Positions 22,791 through 33,008 of a stretch of 64,000 nucleotides of DNA are shown piece after piece. Each line of letters opens with the position of its first letter. Position 1 is the first letter of the stretch. The stretch lies in assembly GCA_949317995.1 (NCBI GenBank), contig OX439045.1, forward strand, positions 5,885,674 to 5,949,673, read 5' to 3'. The notes beneath the pieces are model-generated. The model was not told the origin of the DNA and made no database searches. It saw nothing but the letters and a program-made list of their open reading frames with translations. The DNA is from Acholoe squamosa (lineage: Eukaryota; Annelida; Polychaeta; Phyllodocida; Polynoidae). The position numbers were made by a program, and so were the translations under genes.

Positions 22791-23000
22791 ATGGACACGC
22801 CAGTTCCAGTTACAACGGTCACGTTACCATGCCCAATACAACTATCAGAAAGAAAGGAGAACTATATGTCAAATCAGGTCCTGGGATTGGCCGTTATGTA
22901 CGTCATCATTGGGACTCTCTGCATCGTCTTCCAATTGGTTTTGTTTGTTATACAATCGCCCTTTAACTATATTTGTCATGGACTTTGGGCAGGAATATTT
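22791..23000 (+). CDS. MS4A-like exon 1: N-terminus, TM1 and start of TM2
   Basis: Codes for residues 1-70, starting MDTPVPVTTVTLPCP. The Thr/Pro-rich N-tail is followed by TM1 (VLGLAVMYVIIGTLCIVFQL...) and HGLWAGIF, the first half of TM2. The donor is GTAAGT in phase 0. The acceptor ATTTCAG ends at 22782. Confidence 0.75.
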
Positions 23001-26000
23001 GTAAGTTTCGTCACTGAGTTTTGATTTTGTTTTGATTTTGTAAGGGCTGGTGGGAACCATTTTGATTTATTTATATTTTTGGAGTGTTGCTAACTCAATC
23101 CAGACAAAACCATGTAATCTTCATGAATAACTGTGCTTTATCTATAACTGTGATTTAACTATGGTATTTTCTTTTATCCTGACAAGAATATCTTAAATTT
23201 CATTTTCAATTTTTCATGTAATAAGAGCCAAACCCAGGAAACGATAACTAGAATGGGATGATTTATTATCATAAATCTCCAATGATTTCATGATTGTATT
23301 ATCATAAATCTCTATAAGAAAGACAGTCTTAATTTAAATAATCAGATAAATTCTTCTTTTTTTTTAAATTCAGTTCATGGTGGCTGGAAAAATTGGCTTT
23401 GACTATAGCAGGAAGAAGACCAGATGCTCTGTAAGTACCATTTCGATGTAAATGAATATGGTGAAATCTTTTCTGCCCGCTAAAGCATTAATGCAGTATG
23501 CCCATTGGTCACCCTGATGTCTGAAATCGCCCAGGTAAAAAACTCACCAGGCTACAACCCGCCCAGAAAATTGTCGTGAGTCCTCGTCAACCTGTTTGAA
23601 GTGGGTCACACATGTCGCTAGATGGAGCACGATGTCGTTATAGCACAAGATCACCAGGAATAGCAATTGCTATGCCACGTGAGTCTAACACACAGTGGCG
23701 AAAGATGACGGAATGAGTTATCACTCAAAAAGGAGTCACCATTGATGACCAATCATGGTGACAGATGACAACAATTTGCTGGGCGTAGTGTTTGCTAAGC
23801 CTACGGGCTGGATACGAGACTGCTCATGAGCACTTTATCGGAGCATCATGCTGGCCAATGGGCATGATGCACTCCTGCATTAGTGGCGTATAAGGTGCAC
23901 CTGAGTATAAGGTAGATCTAGAGTTTAGGCATTTGGTCATAAAGTATAAATGTCATAGCTTTGTTCAAACATAAATAGAAGGGAAGTATTACATATCAAG
24001 TGAAAAGATCTTCGATTACAGAATCCAAGAGTCTGATTCATTGTCCTACATACACCAGTGTAAGTTATTGTATAATTGCTGGGTCTATTTGATCACACCA
24101 CTCGATTTATTTTTATTACACTGTAATTTGTCAACCTAATGAACAGTTTCATTAGTATTCTCCTTGATTTCACAGACTTTAGCATTTCTGACCATGTCAG
24201 TCATTTCGGTGGTAGTTTCAATTGGACTCATCTCCACTTGTATATTTGATGTGTTTACAAGTTCTTTGCGAACAGATACAGTGAGTATTATTTGAGTTTT
24301 TTTCTTATTCTTTTACTCGGCATATATATATTTATATTGCATGAGGGAGTTTTGAATTATATAACAGGAAATACTTACATAACAATATTTACACATCGTT
24401 ATGACAAAATGAGTTTTTGATAATCAAAATTGTTGAAATTGTACATTTACTTCCTGGATATTCTTATCATATACACACTAAAACATGTGTGTAATTTTCA
24501 AACACTTTCTTGTAACTTTTTGTAAAATACCTTTGGGGGCAAAACACTGAATACCTTTGCCAAATGTGATTATATATAAATACTTCTTAAAAAACAGTTA
24601 CAAGAAATTGTTTGAAAAAAAAAATCTTATTTTCGGTGTGCAATTTATGACAGTAAAGAGATCCATGGGTTTAAATAATAAAATAAAATGAGTGTATGCA
24701 GCGTTTAATCAATGTTATGAGACATAAGTGGGTTTATGGTTCAATAGTCCAAAACCCGTGCAGCGGGGAGTGGAATATTGAACCATAAACCCATGAGTGC
24801 TGTCTCATAACATTGATTAATGCGTTTATCTAACATATTTCTCCATTTTGTATTAAGTTCTTACCTTATAACCCCTTAATAAAGCCAGGAGAAGACCTTT
24901 TCTGAAGCCAAGCGATTTTCCCCTGCCTCGCAATACATGTGGCCATGTTTTTTTTTGTTCCTCGGCGGGTGCCCGACTTTCCACATATTTTTTGCATAGA
25001 ACTTAAGCATGCCAGCTCCTGTGCTTCTAATGCCAGCAAATATACGATCTCTAGTTGTTCGCCTGGTGTTCGCCTACATTTTGTCTCCGTTTTCTTCTAA
25101 ATAAATGAGAATCCAATGAATTTCCATAGCGATCCATCGTCACACGGCCATTCCTTCTTGTTGACGAAGCGGGGAGGTGCCCAAATTTAAACTGACATAC
25201 TTTCGGCTGAAGAACTGGGGCAAATACTCGTCAAGCAAGGAATGGCCGGACGGGGTGGGTGCCAAGACATATCGCTATGGAAAATCATTGGATTATTATT
25301 TATTTTGAATGTTATGGAGTCCTTTGGCATGGTATGTTCATATAGGATATCTAAGGATGTTTCCCTGTTAATAACTCGACATGGCACCATTGGATTCTAT
25401 ACTAACGAGGTGTGCAAACATCAGGTATGTTGGACAACTTATTCAAATCCTTCATGTACATTGCCTTCTAGTACCGTTCGGCTTGGTATAGTGGACAGTG
25501 AGTCTGTCTCTTGCCACAGGGGCCCATTCCCCATAGAACCCTGAATGGTTTTAACTAGAAATTTATGGCGAGGGTGACTTTGTATCCTTCTCCAATTTAT
25601 TAACATGTCCAGGTTGAAACCAGCACCTTCTTGAAGATGAAGAATAAGGTTATAGCTTGATAACGCACCGGGGTTATAACCAAAAAAGCATTGTCCAAGC
25701 CCAAATTGTTAGATAACAAAGAATAAGGAAAACTCATGCAAGTAACATTTTTTATGATTATAGGCAACTGGTGTGAATGTAGCCCTCCTGATTGTGGGAG
25801 TCACTGGGGGTGTGGTGGCCACGACGTCATCTATCTTGACTTGTTTTGGCCTAGCAAGTGGCAGCAAAATTCAGGTAGTTCTCACCCATATACCCTCTAT
25901 TTTTAGATAAGGCAGGACTTCAGGTGTATCGAATTCAATACATTTTTAGTGCATAATTTGATAAAGGTATGTCAAAACTATATTATGCTATATACACCAA

Positions 26001-26898
26001 TTTGACCGAGATTAATGCCTCCTTCAAAGAAGTTACAGATTCCGATGATAGGGAACTTATCTTGAAGTCATTTCCTGAGGGCTTTTATAACCGTGTCGAT
26101 ATTTCAATTACTAAGGTCAGGAGATCTCTTCAACGGTAGTATTGGAAAAGCATGATTTTCCTCAGAAATTTATCATTTTAGTAACTATGCAACAGATTGA
26201 TCCATACTCTGTCTATTTCCCTGCAGCCAGTAGTGGTGGCAGGACATGTGCAGTACATACAGGGGCCTGATGGACAGCAGCAAATGGTCATTCTACCCTT
26301 CAACCAACAAGGTACAGGTCTGTAGGCATCTATGTACAGTGTAAAGGATACTCTGGTGCCCTGAGGTATAAACTCTCAGGGCGCCACCGTACAGGAAGCA
26401 GCAAAGCATAGTGGGAGTTCACTGTCTTCATCTATATACTGAAAGCACTCATGTCCCACTTCCCTAAGGTTTGAGAAAACTGGGGTAAGGATTTTCGTAA
26501 ATATTCTGGGGGCACAAGCTAGCCCATACGGCATGGCTTGAAACTCGTATAATGTGCCTTTCCAGAGGAACCTGAGGAATTTTCTGTCTTCTTGCCCAAC
26601 TGAGACCGAGTAGTAGGTGTCTTTAAGATCTATGGACGTCATGTAACAGCCAGGTCATATCATCTCTATAGCAGTGTTCAGGCTGGTCATTTTTGAAATG
26701 TTCATACTGGACTGACTCATAGGTTTCCCGAAACGCTTATGTTTCCGAGGGATAACTATCTTTATCTCCAATTATGCCTCACTCCTTAGTATGCAGAAAC
26801 TGGAAATACTACTCACTCTTCAAGCATAGGTTGCATTTTTCTAGACTGAAACATATGCTTGAAGGGTGTCAAGTTCAGAGTCATTCTGGTGGTCACTA

Positions 26899-26958
<60 letters not shown>

Positions 26959-26986
26959 GTATATATATATTATATATATATGTATA

Positions 26987-27039
<53 letters not shown>

Positions 27040-30000
27040 GGATTGCCATGTCCTAGTGGCGGCATCATTTGCATATACTGGAAGTTCCATGACGTCACTC
27101 TTATCTTTTATGCGCACCTAAACATTCTGTTCAGCTTGTGAATTGCTGATTGTTCAAGCCTTTCTATCGGGGACAATGCCCACGAACTCTTCATATTCAG
27201 ATGTTCTAGTTTTGTCAATATAATGGGGGGGGGGCTCTGCACCCGAACCCCCATTTCAGTCTAAGATTAAGGAGAATTCATAATGGAAAACCTCCTTGGA
27301 CCTGGAGGATTTGCCAATCTGTGGCAAATCCTCCATTCTGTAATAGACTATGGGAAAGATCATGCTTTTAAATCGTCTTTTAGAGTGAAATTTCTCCTTT
27401 TTCTGACTTATACTCCATCCCTGAGAGATAAATGAGGTAATTTTACCTTATCTTATAAAATGGTTGGTTTACTCAGTCTTAAGCATTTGAATGATCACTA
27501 GATGTCCACTATTGGTGAAAAATTAGTTGACGCTCTACCGAGATTCAATATTAATCAAGGTTATAGACCCCCACGACATGAGACAGCCCAAGGTGGCAAC
27601 TTATTGTACCCTGTTTCTTACATTGAACTAATCAAGATTATAAAAGATATCAAAATAGAAAAGCCTTCATCTGTTTACCACGTAAAAACCTATGTGCTCA
27701 AAGATTGTCTTATGTCCATACCTGAGGTGTTTCAATGCCTATATAATAAATGCCTCGAAGAAATGAAGTTCCCTGACTTATGGAAAACGGCTACGGTAAA
27801 ACCATTACATAAGAAATCAAACTCTAATGATGTAAATGACCTATGTCCCATTAGTCTCCTACCCCTTCCAGGAAAAATTCTAGAAAAGATTGTATGTAAA
27901 AGATTGAATAATTTTATTAATGCTAATGGTACACGTACTTAGTAAAAATCAGCATGGTTATAGAGCTGGACACTCTACACAGACTGCCATTGATGAACAC
28001 CTAATGGATATAACTAATAATATGATACATGACAAACCAAGCTTTTGCCTATATCTAGACTATAAAAAAGCTTTTGCTACTATATCACATGAACTCTTGA
28101 ACTATAAACTTTTAAAAATTGGACTTAGTAAAAATACATGTGATTTTTTAAAAAATTATTTGACTGGTAGATCACAAGAAGTATTAGCTAACAATACACT
28201 ATCAGCACAAAAGACAATAAGCTATGGTGTTCCTCAGGGGTCTGTGTTGGGTCCTGTACTTTTTTCCATATATATTAACCCTCTGGCTACTTTGTATGAT
28301 TATAAAATATCTCCTCTATGCTGACGATGCTGTAATAACGGTTACATCGAGTGTAAAAATGCATGAAGCCTTAAGACTTATATCGACATGGTGTATTGAA
28401 AATAGTCTTACTATTAATTGTGCAAAGACAAAATGGATGGTATTTAATAAGAAAAGGCAAGACCCACTACCTGTTTTTACTCTGGGCAATACAGTTTTAG
28501 AACAGGTTCATGAATTTACCTATTTAGGTGTGACAATAGACACTGGTCTAACGTTCACTACCCACAGAGAAAGTACTTGTAAAAAGTTCAGGCAAAAGCT
28601 ATATGACTTGTATAGAGTTAGAAAGTACACCGATGAAGACACAGCCCTAATAATATATAAAACCTTGGTACTACCAGTACTTGATTATGCCGACTATGTT
28701 TGGGACAGAGATTACAGAGGCGAAACAAGAGAATTACAGAGAAATATTGAAGAATTCCCCCTGTATACAACAGAACAATTACATGAAAAAAGTGGATGTA
28801 AAAACTAATTGATAGAAGAGATATTCACCTTCTGGCATATGCATTCAGATTAAAAAATAATCAAGATCTAGTAGATAACAGAAACCTCCCTACACGGAGA
28901 AATCAGGGCATTAGGCTAATGCTACCACATTCATTGAAACCACTGGTTATAAGGGGGTCTTACTACAAAGCCATTAAGAGATGGAATGATCTCAAAATTG
29001 AGTATACCACTATAGCATGTCCAAAGATATTTAAAAAGAAAATTCTCGCAGACTATCCCACTTGTTTCATGTAGGAGACCTGTTATCCTCTCCTTATTAC
29101 TGGTATTTTCATCTAGAAAAATCTGTAAAAATCCCTCATCTCATTTCATCTCATCCCAAAAATGTATCATATATAATCTGTACTTCAGTTAAGATGTATT
29201 AGCAACTGCATTATCTCCCGCTATACCTGGTATAATGACTAGACTTTATATATGAAATATTAAGGGGTACTAACGTAAGTAGGGCAACGCGCCCATGTTA
29301 GGTTTAATACATATCAATTATTTATTTGTATATGTATTATTAGACCCAATAAAAACTCAAAACTCAAGATGTTCTAACATTACCTATGTCAGGTGAGGTC
29401 TCATGGTATAATGGTTAGCATATGGAACTTGAGATCCAAGCACTGCCTGGTGGATGGGTGTGAATCCAATAGGGACTAGGATTTTCTGGAGAATATAATC
29501 AACTGCTGAAAATGACCCAATTCACAAAAACTCCTGCTAGACTTGGCCTAGTTCACAAAACCTCCTACCTTACCCGATTCACAAAACCTCCTGCTAGATC
29601 TGACCTAATCCATAAAGCCTCCTGCTGGCCCACCTGCTGTAGAATTTAGAAATAAACCTAAATTAGGAACAACGGGGCACACAGCCAGGTGGAGTATAAT
29701 GCTTGAACAGCCCCTGCATATATAACCTGAATTGGGCAGGTTGACACTTGTTGAGCTAAGGTATGGTGCATCTAGAGGAAGTAACTAGGAAGTCCACACA
29801 AATGAATTGCAATTTGCAGGATGTAGTGTTGTTGGAATAAACTCTCCATTCTGTGCAGAGCATCAATTGGTACTGCAGAGAGATTGGTAAATCATGTTAA
29901 GCTATTGGGAAGTTGTGTTTATCCTATCACAAATACAACAGAACCTTTCACTTCTTATTATACCACGATTTCTTGGTTACTGAGTGCTTTTTGGTGGCTA

Positions 30001-31371
30001 TTCCCATACACATATCTGTAGATATTGCACACCCTATAGGCTGTAACATCAATTTTGGAAGGCGTGCGGTTATCCATGGATAACCCGCACCCCGTGTGGT
30101 TATCCAGGATAACCGCACACCTCTCATGTCCTTCCATGTCATATGTTACATGTTAAAACCAACAGACTTTTTCATTGCCATGGTAGGGCTCAAACCTCCA
30201 GTCTCACATCCCAAATCCAACTCCCTATGCACTGCGCCACAGGGACTGGCGAGAGATACTTGGTTCGAACAACGTCTCGATATGATATGGGAAGGAGTCG
30301 ACTGCGGGCTGTCCGCTACCATAACCGCGGGACGCGTTCAAATATACACAAGCCGAGATGGCCGCTGAAGGAGGAGACGCGGTGGTCTAGCGGTTAGCGG
30401 ATTGCGCTCAGCCGTGACAGGTCCGCGGATCGAATCCTGGCCCGGACGTATCTTTTTTCGCCGTGTGCACTGTCGCTGTCCGCTGCCAGGCAAGGAGGTG
30501 TATAATACACAAACATAACCGCGAGAAGCATCTTTTTTTCGCTGTGTGCGCTGTCACTGTCCGCTGCCGGGCGAGGAGGTGTATAATACACAAACATAAC
30601 TGCGAGAAGCATCTTTTTACGCCGTGTGACGAGGTGTATTATACACAAACATAACCGCGAGATGCATTGAAATCTTTAGCCATGTGCCGCTGCCTGTCCG
30701 AGCCGAGATGGCCGCTGTCGCTGTCCGCTGCCGGGCGAGGAGGTGTATGTACCGATCGTGTACACACGATGGCTGGCATCGAGTCCCGGGGAGGGGGAAT
30801 AATTTTTGTTTTCAACTTGAATTTATTGGTATTCTATTGATTATTTATTGGTTTCATGGTATAAAATAAGTAGTCAATGGATAATTCATGACTCGTGTGT
30901 GTTAGCAAAGGCTAAAAACACTCGGCCTATGGCCTCGTGTCATTATCCTTCACTAACACACACTCATCATGAATTATCCATTGGTTACTTGTTCACTATA
31001 TAGTTTATATTAGTATAGGTGTTTTGCATGGTTCGGGCCTTGCATTGCCAAAATCTGATACAATTCAGAAATAACAATATGTTATTTTCAAATTTTGCAT
31101 ATTGGTAAAATGCACATAACTATGATGTAATCTTTACCCAGTTCATACTGCTATGGATTCACCAGGGCCATACTCATGCATTATAACAACAAATAATGCA
31201 CTAATGATGCAGTAATGTATTGATAACATTTAAACAGTTAATAATTTGTTTTCATTTTCAGTCCTACCAGCTGGTCCCAGCTTTGACTTTGCCCAGACTC
31301 AGCTACCTGCACGTTATGATACCCCACCTCCACCATATGAGGAGAGGACCAAGATGTATGTTCAACATTGA
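22791..31371 (+). CDS. MS4A/CD20-like four-transmembrane protein (whole gene, seven exons)
   Basis: The predicted exons are 22791-23000, 23374-23430, 24176-24280, 25356-25424 (least certain), 25764-25874, 26227-26317 and 31262-31371. All junctions are GT-AG and phase-consistent, giving 250 residues. Hydrophobic segments lie at about 30-54, 63-80, 90-114 and 150-175. A short loop between TM3 and TM4 and cytosolic tails match MS4A architecture. The tail has a Gln-rich stretch (VQYIQGPDGQQQ) and PPPPYEE at 236-242, a PPxY motif able to bind WW domains. MS4A proteins are plasma-membrane proteins linked to signalling, calcium entry or chemosensing in vertebrates; the role here is unknown. The start ATG lies 9 bases inside the first recognised exon, so a 5' noncoding exon is expected upstream. 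Intron 6 is 4.9 kb and holds DIRS and LINE remnants. A TMEM176-like or other tetraspan identity is possible. Confidence 0.75.
23374..23430 (+). CDS. MS4A-like exon 2: end of TM2 and cytosolic turn
   Basis: Nineteen codons, FMVAGKIGFDYSRKKTRCS, preceded by a strong T-rich tract and CAG and followed by GTAAGT. Phase 0 at both ends. The basic RKKTR stretch marks the cytosolic side between TM2 and TM3, as in MS4A proteins. Confidence 0.75.
23485..23890. repeat. GCATCATG element, copy F, interrupted (intron 2)
   Basis: The left part (AAAGCATTAATGCAGTATGC) and right part (GAGCATCATGCTGGCCAATG, GGCATGATGCACTCCTGCAT) of the family are separated by about 280 bp of other sequence. It looks like an element split by an insertion or an unequal rearrangement. 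Confidence 0.6.
23888..23921 (+). repeat. Two 17-bp units related to the 51.8-kb minisatellite
   Basis: GTATAAGGTGCACCTGA at 23888 is followed exactly 17 bp later by GTATAAGGTAGATCTAG. Period and sequence resemble the minisatellite unit GTATAAGCCACACCAGT. The 17-bp spacing is direct; common origin is inferred. Confidence 0.45.
24176..24280 (+). CDS. MS4A-like exon 3: TM3
   Basis: Thirty-five codons, phase 0 at both ends, with acceptor TTTCACAG and donor GTGAGT. LAFLTMSVISVVVSIGLIST and the following CIFDV form a clear membrane segment. Confidence 0.75.
24701..24824. mobile_element. Palindromic MITE in intron 3
   Basis: The arms are GCGTTTAATCAATGTTATGA and its near-complement TCATAACATTGATTAATGCG. 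A second paired block, GGGTTTATGGTTCAATA with TATTGAACCATAAACCC, lies inside. About 124 bp, noncoding. Confidence 0.75.
25099..25305. repeat. Long imperfect hairpin in MS4A-like intron
   Basis: The arms 25099-25133 and 25271-25305 pair over about 35 bp, with TTTCCATAGCGAT against ATCGCTATGGAAA. An inner pair is CGGCCATTCCTTCTTG with CAAGGAATGGCCG. It is probably a foldback miniature. Confidence 0.7.
25356..25424 (+). CDS. MS4A-like exon 4 (tentative): extracellular loop
   Basis: Twenty-three codons ending EVCKHQ before a good donor, GTATGT. The length is a multiple of three and phase 0 fits both neighbours. The acceptor (TCTAAG) lacks a good pyrimidine tract. If the exon is skipped the frame is still kept, so it may be a cassette exon or a false call. 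It lies 50 bp after a long hairpin. Confidence 0.4.
25764..25874 (+). CDS. MS4A-like exon 5: TM4
   Basis: Thirty-seven codons in phase 0, acceptor GATTATAG and donor GTAGTT. ATGVNVALLIVGVTGGVVAT followed by TSSILTCFGLASGSKIQ gives the fourth membrane segment and the start of the cytosolic tail. Confidence 0.75.
26227..26317 (+). CDS. MS4A-like exon 6: Gln-rich tail
   Basis: It begins in phase 0 after CCCTGCAG and ends in phase 1 at GGTACAG before GTCTGT. A donor six bases earlier is also possible, but the downstream duplicate at 37432-37516 conserves the later site. It encodes PVVVAGHVQYIQGPDGQQQM and the following VILPFNQQGT. Reading through gives a stop within two codons, so a short isoform is possible. 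Confidence 0.7.
26390..26760 (-). pseudogene. DIRS-like reverse transcriptase fragment
   Basis: The - strand reads MTSIDLKDTYYSVSVGQEDR, then FLRFLWKG, MPYGLACAP, a FTK helix and GHECFQYIDE. The SIDLKDAYYSVP, KFLRFLWKG and YIDD pattern is characteristic of DIRS/Ngaro reverse transcriptases. YIDD appears as YIDE followed by a break. Upstream, an in-frame TGA and a frameshift separate the related HFKM/MTSLNTAIEMI block. Only about 370 bp survive, in intron 6 of the MS4A-like gene and antisense to it. No tyrosine recombinase is seen. Confidence 0.8.
26903..27036. repeat. (AT)n/(TATG) microsatellite
   Basis: AT dinucleotide tract with interspersed ATGT units, about 130 bp. Open frames through it, rich in Tyr and Ile, are artefacts. 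Confidence 0.95.
27480..29370 (+). pseudogene. LINE (CR1/Jockey-like) 3' half, frameshifted
   Basis: Reverse-transcriptase blocks occur in order: FPDLWKTATVKPLHKK (27770), PISLLPLPGKILEKIV (27850), LSKNQHGYRAGHST (27927), LDYKKAFATISHE (28058), GVPQGSVLGPVLFSIYI (28227), YADDA (28317), YLGVTID (28520) and LPVLDYADYVW (28675). The C-terminal tail then runs to a TAG at 29072. At least three frameshifts or stops break it near 27940, 28300 and 28750. The endonuclease domain is missing. The 3' end at about 29355 has an AATAAA followed by short AACTC repeats, as in self-priming LINE tails. It lies in sense orientation in intron 6 of the MS4A-like gene. Confidence 0.9.
29395..29470 (+). mobile_element. 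tRNA-like SINE head
   Basis: GGTATAATGGTTAGCAT resembles an A box and GGTGTGAATCC is a decayed B box. Stems are poor, so this is a SINE remnant rather than a tRNA gene. Confidence 0.5.
30062..30121. repeat. Twin adjacent palindromes
   Basis: GTGCGGTTATCCATGG with ATAACCCGCAC and GTGTGGTTATCC with GGATAACCGCACAC are two short hairpins side by side. They are enclosed by TGGAAGG and CCTTCCA. Confidence 0.65.
30375..30445 (+). mobile_element. tRNA-like SINE head
   Basis: GGTGGTCTAGCGGTTAGCGG resembles an A box and GGATCGAATCC is close to the GGTTCGANTCC B box, with a GC-rich arm between. The following tandem units replace a normal acceptor stem, so it is a SINE-type head. Confidence 0.6.
30451..30755 (+). 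repeat. 81-bp tandem repeat, about four units
   Basis: Units start CTTTTTTTCGC.GTGTG and contain GTCGCTGTCCGCTGCC, GAGGTGTATAATACAC and AAACATAACCGCGAGAAGCA. Units begin near 30451, 30531, 30612 (internally deleted) and 30673. They follow the tRNA-like head and may be reiterated SINE body. Confidence 0.75.
30875..30983. mobile_element. Palindromic MITE
   Basis: CAATGGATAATTCATGA pairs with TCATGAATTATCCATTG, and inner TGTGTGTTAG pairs with CTAACACACA. About 109 bp, in intron 6 of the MS4A-like gene. Confidence 0.75.
31262..31371 (+). CDS. MS4A-like exon 7: C-terminal PPxY tail
   Basis: The acceptor TTTTCATTTTCAG is strong. Phase 1 entry yields VLPAGPSFDFAQTQLPARY, then DTPPPPYEERTKMYVQH and a TGA. 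PPPPY is a PPxY late-domain or WW-binding type motif. A donor-like GTATGT lies inside the exon near 31356, so further splicing cannot be excluded. I did not find a convincing polyadenylation signal nearby. Confidence 0.65.
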
Positions 31372-31465
31372 GGAAGAGTATCATTGGTGGATCCGGGGTT
31401 TCAAAAAGGAGGGGCAGCACCCCTAGTTTAAGATCACATTTTTTTACTAAATTTTGGGGTAAAAA

Positions 31466-31493
31466 GATATATATATATATATATATATATATA
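31466..31493. repeat. (AT)n microsatellite
   Basis: Short AT dinucleotide run just after the last MS4A-like exon. Confidence 0.9.
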
Positions 31494-31794
31494 CATGGAA
31501 CTATATCAGGTATATTTATATAATTAATGAGTGATACGTTGGTACTACTTTCCTCCAGGGCGCATGATTTTTCTATGACGTCACACATAATATCCATGAT
31601 TCATCCTTAACCATAACCATCTCCATAACCACAGAGAAGCATACCTGCATAGAGACATGTGCAAAGGACGAGTTTGGCATGGTAGCTATCCACCAAAATA
31701 TTATGTACTAGTCACCCAACAGTTGGCTGCACCCAAATGAGGACTGTCTAATTTATGTTTTAGTATATCTCTATCTTTTTCATTTTCTATTTAA

Positions 31795-32108
31795 CCCTTT
31801 AAGGGCCACAGATGCTTTAATGCACCATGCCAAGTGGTCGTCATGATGCACCAATGAAGTGCTGGCAAGACTCCCTGCCAGCACTTCCCCAGGTAGCAAG
31901 GATACATTGGGCCAATGTCGCCTTATATTGCACCAATATCGCCTTATATTGGTCCAAGCATGGCCCAATACTCCACGCTGATTGGTGTATCATGATGAAC
32001 CTCTGGGAGTATATGTGTCAGCCCCATAGAGTCGGCATGATGCTCCATTGATGAAGTTTAACCAGTACTTCATGATGCACTCCTGCATCAGCGGTCTTTG
32101 AAGGGTTA
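31795..32108. repeat. GCATCATG element, copy G, with palindromic insert
   Basis: It starts CCCTTTAAGGGCC and ends GAAGGGTTAA, with the usual modules between. About 90 bp (31890-31980) is extra and itself palindromic: GGGCCAATGTCGCCTTATAT and ATATCGCCTTATATTGGTCC, ending CATGGCCCAATA. Confidence 0.75.
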
Positions 32109-32159
32109 ACACTAACTATCCTTGTCCCTGGGATTCCACATATGGATGAAATCACAAAT

Positions 32160-32408
32160 ATGCAAATATAACTGTTGAATCTGCCAGGGATCCTTGTAAA
32201 ACTGAACGGTTGACACTGTAATTATAATAGCAGGGAGCCAATGTAGTCTTTACAAGAAGCCCCAGGTGGCAGTGTGGTGCTGCAAGGAATCTCCGTGAAA
32301 ATAATAACATTTCTGTGAAATAACAACGGATCTCTTGGAACTTCGGGATAAACTTTGGGATGAAGATCCCGTCATTATTTCAATTTTTTTTTCTTTTACA
32401 GTGTAGAT
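32160..32408 (-). repeat. S1 repeat copy
   Basis: Contains AACTGTTGAATCTGCCAGGG, CCCCAGGTGGCAGTGTGGTG, GCAAGGAATCTCCGTGAAAA and a CTTTTACAGTGTAG end. It matches 10506-10745 closely. Confidence 0.7.
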
Positions 32409-32425
32409 TATGATAGCCACAGATG

Positions 32426-32857
32426 CCCGGGGGGCACTTCAATTTTTTTTGATACGGGTGTGTGGCTGAACCCCCGACTACCCTTACCCTTGCTAGGGCA
32501 CTTGTTCGCGGGGTTTTTCTTCCAAACCCTACCCTTGCTAGGGAACTTTGTACATAATAGTCTTAGATTTTGCTCAAAATATCTTAAAATGAACTTGTTT
32601 GGGTGAAAATTGTATTTTGTTCATGCTATTTTCATGAAAACTTGGAAAATATTCGTGAAAATTTCTAAAATTTCCACGTGAATTGGGGTATTTAGCCGAA
32701 AGTTGACCCTTGCTAGGGACATTTTGCTCAAAAGTAGACCCTTGCTAGGGACATTTGTGGCTGAAACAGGAGGCTTGCTAGGGACTTTTCCTTGAAAAAG
32801 TACCCTTGCCAGCCGCACATATGTGTATACATTACATAAAAAGTGCCCCCCCCCGGG
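32426..32857. mobile_element. hAT-like element, CCCGGGGGG family, copy 2
   Basis: It begins CCCGGGGGGCACTTCAA and ends CCCCCCCCGGG. A perfect 8-bp duplication CACAGATG flanks it (32418-32425 and 32858-32865). It is 432 bp, almost identical in length and sequence to 22342-22774. An 8-bp duplication supports the hAT superfamily. Confidence 0.85.
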
Positions 32858-33008
32858 CACAGATGTTACCAATACATGTACGTGTGACTGGAACTAGGAG
32901 AAGGGGTTTTAGTAACCCTTGCACTTAGATCCCCTTTCGTAGATCGTAGATCACATAATCTTATATAGAATATAATTCATGAGAATTATTCAACACAGGG
33001 AGCTATCT

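Noticed and set aside
25242..25544. 100-codon frame as an independent small gene
   Set aside because: Its first half lies on the arm of a hairpin and its end runs into intron sequence. Only the 25356-25424 part fits a spliced model.
26866..27141. Tyr/Ile-rich open frames on both strands
   Set aside because: Translations of an (AT)n/(TATG) microsatellite.
27502..28808. An intact LINE reverse transcriptase
   Set aside because: At least three frame breaks separate the conserved blocks and no endonuclease domain is present, so it is listed as a pseudogene.
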